A DNA stretch of 64,000 nucleotides from Spirodela intermedia (lineage: Eukaryota; Streptophyta; Magnoliopsida; Alismatales; Araceae). Below, in pieces: positions 56,111-64,000 of the stretch. The translations under genes and the position numbers were made by a program. How positions within the stretch are numbered: the stretch's first letter is position 1; every line of letters starts with the position of its first letter. Under the pieces are notes generated by a model. The model saw nothing but the letters and a program-made list of their open reading frames with translations, was not told where the DNA came from and searched no databases. The stretch covers positions 900,001-964,000 of the forward strand of contig LR746271.1 of assembly GCA_902729315.2 (NCBI GenBank), written 5' to 3'.

Positions 56111-56586
56111 TTGCAGAGGGAGGAGCAAGAGCAGGAGCAAGAGGATAATGGGGCAGAAAAAGGAGTTAATTATCCTGGTAAAAACCTAAATGTTCTTTAT
56201 ACCCCTCTTTTAGAGTTCTGTTATCATATAAAATAGTTTATAGTGTTTTTTTGTTAAAATACTGCCAGTTGAAGAAAAATAAAAAATAAGAAACAGGACT
56301 TAAGGGCAAATGACACATTTCACATGGTTCAGTTCTTACGAAGGCCTGACTGAGCTGCTGGTCTTCTCCTCCCTCGTCCGGCCATGGAGTGAGCAGAGAC
56401 TTGCAGAGGAAGGAAGCCTCTGATGGATGCTCGCTCTCCGGAGAGGTCTTGGCCTCGCTCCAGCGAAGAATTCTTCCTCCTCGAGGGAACGAAGGGAAGG
56501 TCTATTTCGTTTATCTGTTTCCCTCTTTGCTTTCTCGGGATGGTCCTCAGCTTGATCTTTGCCGGACATGCGGCCTGATCGCCGCC
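56111..56586. promoter_or_regulatory. Divergent promoter of STR4A (-) and VPS3 (+)
   Basis: The 476 bases between start codons hold AT-rich sequence (56200-56300) and a GC-rich VPS3 5' UTR. A two-codon upstream frame ATG GAG TGA starts at 56383, 204 bases ahead of the VPS3 start. No other motif stands out. Confidence 0.45.
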
Positions 56587-59500
56587 ATGGATAGAAGCGG
56601 GAGGCCGAAGAACCGGACCGTCCTGGAGGCGTTTGCTGAGTTCGATCCGTCCAACGGCGCATTTCTCTCCTCTGCTAGTTCCCCTCTTGTTATCTGCTCG
56701 CTCACTGTTTCTACCTCGCCCGACGGTTCTGAAAGCCAGATCTACGTGGGAACCCTTGGCGGCTCGATACTCTTGCTTTCGTTGCTATCTTCGTCGGCCG
56801 CTGTGCCTTCAAAACAGAATGGACTCCGCCTCGACGGGGATGCCGGCGAAATGGGCCGTTCCGATGCGTCGTCCCCGGCGAATATCGAGGTCGTGCAGTC
56901 GGCTTCAGTGGGGAGGTCTCCTGTCGAGGTGATTCAAGTTTTCCCCGAGGTTGGCAGGCTGATCGTGCTCTCGGAGGGTTTCCTTTTCTTGCTGGACGTC
57001 CTCTTACTACAACCCGCACATAAACTGGCTATAAGTGGGGCAACTGCACTTTCGAGGAGGTTGGTTTGCAGTGACTTGGCGAGTTCCGATCCACTGGGAT
57101 ATGTCGCGTCGAAGTCGGAAAAGTTTGGGGCCGGGCAAAGGTTCCTTCAGAAACTAGGGGGTGGGAACAGAGCCAATGGTGTGACATCGAAGGTTCATGT
57201 GGGGCAGAGAGCAGGAGAAGTCAATTGTTTTCTTGCTGTCGCTGCAGGAAGGAAACTTGTTTTGTTGGAGCTCAGCTTGGGGGAGGGTACGAACAGGGAC
57301 ACAAGGGAGTATGGGGGCGTCTCTGTTTTGTCGAAGGAAATTCTAGGCGTTGAAGGGGTCAGAACCATAGCATGGCTCGACGATTCAATAATTATTGGTA
57401 CCACTGGTGGCTATGCTCTGTTCTCTACAGCCACAGGACAGAGCACTCCTTTATTTTCACTACCTGAATTCTCTGGACCTCCACAACTGAAACCCTTATT
57501 CAAAAGTAAGGAGGCACTTCTTTTTGTGGACAACGTGGGTATTGTCGTTAATTCGTTTGGTCAGCCTGTGGGAGGAAGTTTGGTTTTCCAGCAGTTCCCA
57601 GATTCCATCACGGAAGTCCCACCATACATCATCGTTTCTGGAGATGGTTGGATGGATTTGTACCGGAAGAATACTGGTATTTGTGTCCAGTCAGCCTCAT
57701 ATCCAAAGGGTAATGGTAGGCCTTGTCTTGTGGCCGGTGATGATCCGGGTTGTGGACAGCTTGTTGCGGTGGCAACGCCATTTAAGGTCAAACTTTGGTC
57801 ACGATGTTCTGTTAAGGAACCGTACTCTATGTTAAATTATACATCAAGTATCATTTTACCTTTGCGTTCGAAACATTTTCATGGTTAATACTTCATGTTC
57901 TCATATTGTTCTTGAACTTCGAAAGAGGATGACGTGGTTCTGGAAGATGCCTGTTTTTACCCTAAGTGAGAAGTATACCTGCCATTAAATAATCTAAAAG
58001 AGTACGCTCTTAGGAAAATGAACGATTCTACTATCTATTGTGTAAGATGTCCCTTACACGAGAAACTATATCTGGATGACATATAAGCCACCCCAAAAAT
58101 ATATCTGGATCTGCTTGAAAAATCTCGCTACTAACTTTTTAAACCCTGTCAAATGTGTCATTAAAATCTTATCTTCAATCTTCCGGAGATCTAGCTCACT
58201 TGATTTTGTACCTTATGTTCTGGTTGTCCTCGTGAGTCAGCAATCTGAAGGTAAGGCTTAGTCAGTTTCTAGCTATTATCGTTCCCCAATAAGGCTAGAT
58301 GCTGCCTGAGACCAGATTTCATTGATCGCCAAGAAGCCTAGTCAATTAACGAAAATATTTTTTGAGAAATTTTATCTTCTTGATCCACATCTCTCGAGTT
58401 ATTTCAAATGTCATTGGGTTCTCCATTAACCAAAATGGAAATGCAGGGTGTAGTCATACTTCCACATCCCCCTCGTTTATCAGGTTATTGAGTAATTACC
58501 TCAGGTAACTACCTTATTTGTTCTCAGATTACGGATAGAGTATCGACTCCAGCATTAGGCTCCAGCGTTTGTCAGTTGCTGCAGTGATGGGATTAGTTCT
58601 GACCCTGGAAACGTCAGTCGGCTACACTAGAAAAACTTTTCTTCCATTCATAAACTTTCTGTAGAGCAGTCGTTTTCGTAATGATATTTTCGGCAAAAAA
58701 ATTAATAAAACTTCGTTGACTGAAAATATTTTCTAAAATTTATCAGCTGGAGCTAAAGATGCCATGATTCTATTATCATTTCTTGACATGATGTTTTTTC
58801 CTTTTTAAGTGATTGTGGTTTCGTTCATCCAAGTAAAGAAATTTTATCATAAAACAGATCAAACAGTAGACATTACCTTGCGGATAGAAAATATGAAACA
58901 AGTTGAAGTGCTTCTGCTTCTTTTACAGCTTTCGAAGACACCTGGAAGAAGAGGGAATGTTTATCCATTTTATTAATTATGGGGGTGGGGCAGGATGAGG
59001 TTATCTTGGATGAAAGTGATTTGAGTGCCGTCATAAGATCTTTGATACCTCTGTTGCACAATTCTGATGGCAATTCAGTGTGTCAAAATAAACTTTTATG
59101 TATTCATTAATCCGGAACATTTTATTGCGGAGTGTATTGTTTTGAAATTTACTTATTATCTTTTACAGGTGATCTGCTTTAACATAATTTCTGCGGAAGA
59201 ACAGATTAAAGAACTTTTGAGAAAGAAATATTTCAAGGAAGCTATCTGTTTGGTTGAAGAATGTGAGTCTGATGGTGAGATGACAAAGGAAATGCTTTCC
59301 TTTGTTCATGCTCAAGTGGGCTTCTTATTGCTTTTTGACCTGCATTTTGAGGACGCAGTAAATCATTTCTTGCTTTCGGAGACTATGCAGCCATCTGAGA
59401 TCTTCCCGTTTATAATGCAAGAGCCTAATCGTTGGTCGACGTTGGTGCGTTTCACATTCACCACACATACATCCATATGCTTTTTGTTTTAGTTTACTTA

Positions 59501-62500
59501 TGGCAAATATGTTGAAATCAGAAGTATCTGAAAATTGAAAGCAGTTGTGCGAATTGTTTGCCTAGATCTTCCAATTTCTTAGCTTTATGGTTCTGCATAT
59601 AATAAAGCCCAATGACAGGTACTGGCTCCTGTATTGAAGGGCTGTCAGTTTGCTTTATTGAATTCTGGATTAGTAGAGCCGATAGAGACTGATATCAGGC
59701 AATCAAATGTTAAATTGGGAACTTGCTATCGATGTGTTGCGATGATTATCCTGCTAGGGTGTGCAAGTATGCTATGACTTGTCTCTTGTGTTCTGTCCAC
59801 AAAGACAATGTCATATTGACTCAGTTATTCGTTTATTGATTCAGCACGTATAGAACATTGTTATCTCCCCCTGCTTTACTGTTGTTGCGATGTTCTAATG
59901 AATGTGAGATAGAATGATATCTTGTAGTAGTTGATACATTAGTTGGCTGTTCAATATTTCATTCGGTGAACAACTTTAATATGAGTTGCATAAATAGTGC
60001 GCTGCATGTGTTCGCAGTTTTTCTCACAAGGTTCCGCTAAGAAAAAACCACCTTGATTGTGTTCTTCTTTGTGACTGTTAATCCTCTTCTTTCATTTTCT
60101 TTATGTATATATGTTTTAGTTTGTCAAAATATATGAATATACTTCATGTTGTAGGTGCCCAGGAATCGCTATTGGGGATTGCATCCACCTCCAGCACTCC
60201 TTGAAAATGTGGTTGACGAAGGTTTGGCAGCAATTCAACGAGCAGTTTATCTGAGAAAAGCGGGTATAGACACCACTGTAGATGAGGATTTTCTTTTAAA
60301 TCCTCCCAGTAAAGTTGATTTATTGGAATCGGCCATTGAAAATATCATCAGGTTATTATACACATCAGTTTGAGAAATAGTGCAATAGTATTCTGTTTCA
60401 CAATATCTGATCTTTCTTGAAGTTATTTGATTACATTAAATATTTTGCGTTCTTTCAGAAACCGTCATGCAAACTTTCACCTTTGAAATTTAGGTACTTA
60501 CTTGTTTCCCGGGACAAAGATATGAATCCTTCAGTTAAGGAGGGTGTCGATACACTTCTTATATACCTTTATAGAGCTCTTAATCATGTCGATGATATGG
60601 AGCATCTGGCATCTTCCCAAAACAGCTGTGTTGTGGTACGTGTTGCTTAGCAGTTTCTCTTTATATTTTGGATCATCTGGGTTTGTTGAATTATCTTGGT
60701 AATTAAATGCCTCAAGACTTTGGACTGTGTTATGGACAATGACGAACAGACACTATTTTTTCATGTTCTAAAATGAAGCGAATTATTAGAAGCTGCTAGA
60801 ATAATGATGTTGCAATTTTCTTGGCTGCAGGAGGAATTAGAGACTTTGTTAGTGGACTCTGGGCATTCAAGGACACTTGCCTTCTTATATGCAAGCAAAG
60901 GCATGAACTCAAAAGCTCTCACAATCTGGCGCAAATTGGCGAGGACTTACTCAGCTGGCCTGTGGATAGATCCTGCCACAGTGCATCTATTCTCATCTCA
61001 AAGAGCTGCAGCCCTTGAAGCATCAAAGCTGCTAGAGGAGTCATCTGACCAGCACCTTATTCTACAACATCTTGGATGGGTCTGTAAGCCTTTTTGAATA
61101 TGTATGGAGATGCTAATGATCTATTGATTTACCTTGGCTCGGCTGATGGTATAAGCATTGTCAACTTTCCCCCTTGTAGATTGCTGATGAAGACCCAGAA
61201 CTTGCGGTTAGAATTCTAACGTCAGAAAGAAGATCCTGTCAACCTGCACCTGGTTATTCTCCTTCTTAGTGTGTTGTTCATCTTTGAAAATTAACATCAC
61301 ACACCGTACTCGCTTCAATAATTCTAATAAGAGGTTACTCAGGCTACATAAACCTTGGATTTAATTTAATATACGATATTGGAGTGCTTTCTTGAATGTT
61401 TACTAATTTTGAAGATTCTGGATATATAGATATTAGATCTATTTTGATCTGTTCAAGTGTTTTGCAATTAATTTACACGACCTCCTTCTCTGAAAAATAA
61501 ACAGTATTTTTATATTTCATTAAATACTCTGAGTGGTGACTGCTTCTATTTAAACATCTATCCAATATAGATTGCTTATATACTTTAATGAACAGATGTG
61601 GGTGGCAATGTCAAACGGTGTCAGCATGACCACTGATGCACTTCGATTATGGATAGAAAAATCGATTTTAATGTGATTTTCATGTCTGCTGCAGAGGAAG
61701 TGCTTGCTGCGATCGATCCCAAAAAGGATGACATTCGCCAGAGGTATTGACTGCTTATCTGTGAGTCCCTTTTTTTTTCCTTCCTGGCAGGGTGTTCAAG
61801 TTATTATCAATTTTTTGATAATCCTTCTTTAGTAACGTTTTAGGATACAGTGGTTGCCTCTTCCTTCATACAGTTCCACATTTGCTGTTGATTTTTACAT
61901 CAGGAGTTTATGTTTCTGAGCTCAGTTTTATAAAGAAGCGGAAATAAATGTCTAATTATAGGTTGGAAAGTGAAAATGGGGATAAAATTAGGGCTTCACT
62001 ACGGTTTTGGGGGCTCAAAATTAGGAAGTGTTTTTTTTTTGGGAATAACGAAATTGGGTGCAAAATGCTAGTGAGAGACTGAAGATCTGTGATCAATGCA
62101 TTGAAGCTGCTCGCGTCAAAAGTTCAATGCAGAGATCTTCAACGCTCTGACCATGCTTATATCTAGGGATATGGATAGTCTTCGGGGTCACTTTAGGCCC
62201 CTTAGGCCATACCAATATCCATTTTGAGTCGCGGGTTAAAACTTGACGTCAATATCCTTCTGGCAAAAGTTTTACATCCGAAAAAGGAGCCCTATGAAAT
62301 AAGCTAATAATTCGAAATAAGAAATACAGGGTTGTCGGAAGAGAGCTGTATTTGATCTGGCAGTAGACAAGTCACAAGAGCCAGATGGGTTCCCTCTTAT
62401 CTTTGCTAGGATTCATGGGTAGTGATGAAATAAGATCTTAAAATATGAAGTTCTGCAAAGGTTGTGATGCATTCCCTTGCAGGCTCTAAATAAGAACTTC

Positions 62501-63650
62501 TTGGTGTTGATACCAAAGAAGGTAGGAGTAGATTGGCTTCAGACTTCATCCCTGTTTTTGCGTTGGTCAGGGCATATACAATTGTGTAGCAGTGTTTGAG
62601 GTTTTTGTTAATGAGATGATTAGCCACAATCAGAATGCCTGTTTGAAGGGATCACAGATTCAAGAGAATTTTGCAGTTGATATGAATGTATACATGCGCG
62701 GAAGAGCATAACATAAGAGAGGATTGTTTGCCAAGCTTGGGCATTAGGAGGTTGATGATGAGGTGAGATGGGATTGTGTTAATACATAAGCTACGAGGAG
62801 ACAATAACTCCTTAAAAGCATGATTTGAAGGATGTGCCTGTTTCGGTGGTAATTAGTGTGGTACACGATCCCATTTCAAGGGGAAAGTTGACCCGGGCTG
62901 GAAAATTGGAGAGGCCTCCTTGGTCCTTGCAGGAAGAACCAAAGAAGCAAGGAGAGGAGGAAAAAAAGGTTAAGAGATGAGGAAGGTGCACTCTGCGGGG
63001 GGTGGAGAAAGAAGAGACTGTGGGGAGTGTGGGATTATGACAGTTTATGTGTATCTGCATTACTTATTTCAGTAAAAGTATTCATCTCTAGCATGCTCTG
63101 CAGGGTTTGCCCATTTCGATTGGATTTGTTGGTGACCAATCCCTGCTCAGGTGGGGAAAGCCTGATTCTCATGAAAATTAACTGAGAAAAAAAACTGAGC
63201 TCTATTCCTGGATGCATTTTCGATGCATTAGATTCGCTATATGATGGGCACAGAATCTGAATCATCTCACCTCGTCCAAATACGAAAATTTTAGACATGA
63301 ATTACTCGGTTTTATTGCATTATTTTTTATGAAGTTTTCACTGCCAGTATTTATTGTTAATTACATACTTTTCAAACTCATGCAGATATCTGCAATGGTT
63401 GATTGAGGATCAAGACTTTGATGACCCTCAGCTTCACACTCTCTATGCCCTCTCTCTTGCCAAGTCGGTGATAGGAAGCACTGAAAACGATGGCACAATT
63501 GAGACAAGAAGGTTGAGTGAGATGAATGTCATTGATGCCGGAGAGGGGAGCATAAGAGAGAGATTGCAGCTTTTTTTGCACGGGTCAGATTTATATGATG
63601 CAGAAAAGGTTCTCTATGTGATCGAAGAAACAGAATTATGGCTGGAAAAG
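56587..63650 (+). CDS. VPS3: VPS3-like CORVET subunit (CNH and VPS39-type), 3' end beyond the window
   Basis: Eight exons visible: 56587-57786, 59169-59444, 60155-60351, 60494-60635, 60831-61079, 61180-61252, 61695-61743, 63386-63650. They code about 817 residues, and the last exon ends in a donor (GAAAAG|GTTAGG), so more exons follow past 64000. Residues 1-400 form a CNH-type beta-propeller. Next come SAEEQIKELLRKKYFKEAI, DLHFEDAVNHFL, RNRYWGLHPPPALLENVV, FLYASKGMNSKAL and RYLQWLIEDQD, all diagnostic of plant VPS3/TGFBRAP1-like proteins with VPS39-type alpha-solenoid. VPS3 recruits CORVET to endosomes for vacuolar trafficking. The start has GCCGCCATGG context. Exon 1 codes the whole propeller; its donor AAG|GTCAAA is weak and read-through adds 34 residues to a stop at 57888. 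Confidence 0.92.
62330..62720 (+). mobile_element. Decayed L1-type non-LTR retrotransposon fragment (reverse transcriptase)
   Basis: In intron 7 of VPS3, frame-shifted pieces on the plus strand recall plant L1 reverse transcriptase. They are DKSQEPDGFPLIFARIH (about 62365-62420), LNKNFLVLIPKK (about 62485-62522), a garbled DFIPVFALVRAYTIV (about 62540-62587) and NQNACLKGSQIQENFAV-like (about 62628-62680). Order and spacing fit the fingers/palm region. Stops and shifts show it is dead. The ends of the insertion cannot be told by eye. Confidence 0.6.
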
Positions 63651-64000
63651 GTTAGGCATAGTCATATTCAAAAACCTTTCCTTCTATGCATGATTAGTGG
63701 TCATCGTTTGTATGCATGATTTAAACGATGTCTTGAGCACAACATTATAAACTTGAAATGGAACCCTATAACTAAAAGCTTTAGGCTAAGATTAGCTACA
63801 CCTGTTCTTCCTTGCAACTATCATAATATTACTTATTTCATGTTAATTTAGAAGTCCCTGGAAGCACTTAGACTATCAGTATCATTACTTATTTCATGTT
63901 CATACTTGTTCATGTATTCTTACATTGCAATCTTGTAGAAGTACTTAGACTATCAGTATCATATATGAATCATATTCTTTTTTAGGCATGAGGAAATATA
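63651..64000. other. Start of VPS3 intron 8
   Basis: AT-rich intron sequence to the window edge. A short direct repeat (ACTTAGACTATCAGTATCAT) occurs at about 63869-63888 and 63943-63962, with TTACTTATTTCATGTT also repeated nearby at about 63830 and 63886. No coding sequence. Confidence 0.6.

Noticed and set aside
56389-56586. Upstream in-frame extension of VPS3
   Set aside because: It begins with GTG, not ATG; the ATG at 56587 has ideal context and the family starts there.
57787-57888. Continuation of VPS3 exon 1 to a stop at 57888
   Set aside because: Conservation requires PFK joined to VICF at 59169; the extension lacks family similarity.

Overview
This is a stretch of nuclear DNA from a flowering plant. 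Split genes with GT-AG introns, land-plant-only families (GRAS/SHR, DYW-type PPR, plant PGG-ankyrin, chloroplast rhodanese) and abundant CT/GA and AT microsatellites all point that way. Several genes (SHR, the ankyrin gene, PPR 5' ends) are very GC-rich in coding sequence while their introns are AT-rich. That pattern is common in monocots, but I cannot place the species. Gene models were built by hand from splice signals, reading-frame phase and remembered family sequences. Every multi-exon model below keeps an open frame across all junctions.

Layout, left to right: an intronless SHORT-ROOT-like GRAS gene (+, 1513-2724); a five-pass membrane protein of the plant At2g12400 type (-, 4453-6727); a DUF3755 SANT-like protein (-, 7724-11908) whose third exon sits in a microsatellite-driven tandem triplication; BAGP1-like C2-GRAM-VASt protein (-, 18 exons, 13797-25448); FASCIATA1, the CAF-1 large subunit (+, 11 exons, 27135-32432); DCC1, a subunit of the CTF18 clamp loader (-, 32890-34547); a DYW PPR editing-factor-like gene with one intron (+, 35294-38588); a P-class mitochondrial PPR gene (+, 39713-41548); an ITN1/ACD6-like ankyrin-PGG membrane protein (+, 45701-49478); a plastid-type SLOG/DprA-like protein (+, 50360-53193); a chloroplast rhodanese STR4A-like gene (-, 53746-56110); and the 5' part of VPS3, the CORVET tether subunit (+, from 56587, running off the right edge).

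Three pairs are divergent and share a short promoter region: BAGP1/FAS1 (with E2F, G-box and site II motifs), DCC1/DYW-PPR and STR4A/VPS3. FAS1 and DCC1 are convergent, and both act at the replication fork around PCNA. There is no sign of operons or an integrated prokaryote-like system; genes are otherwise functionally unrelated.

The unusual layer is structural. Short local tandem duplications (75-230 bp units, 2-4 copies) lie in many introns and flanks and often carry a splice site or exon piece with them. In FAS1 such an array occupies the exact place where the conserved C-terminal winged-helix exon is expected, and the protein ends instead in an AT-hook motif. Two introns (BAGP1 intron 7, FAS1 intron 6) appear to use GC-AG boundaries. 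I did not find a wholly new biological system; the FAS1 C-terminus and the DUF3755 exon triplication are the best leads.
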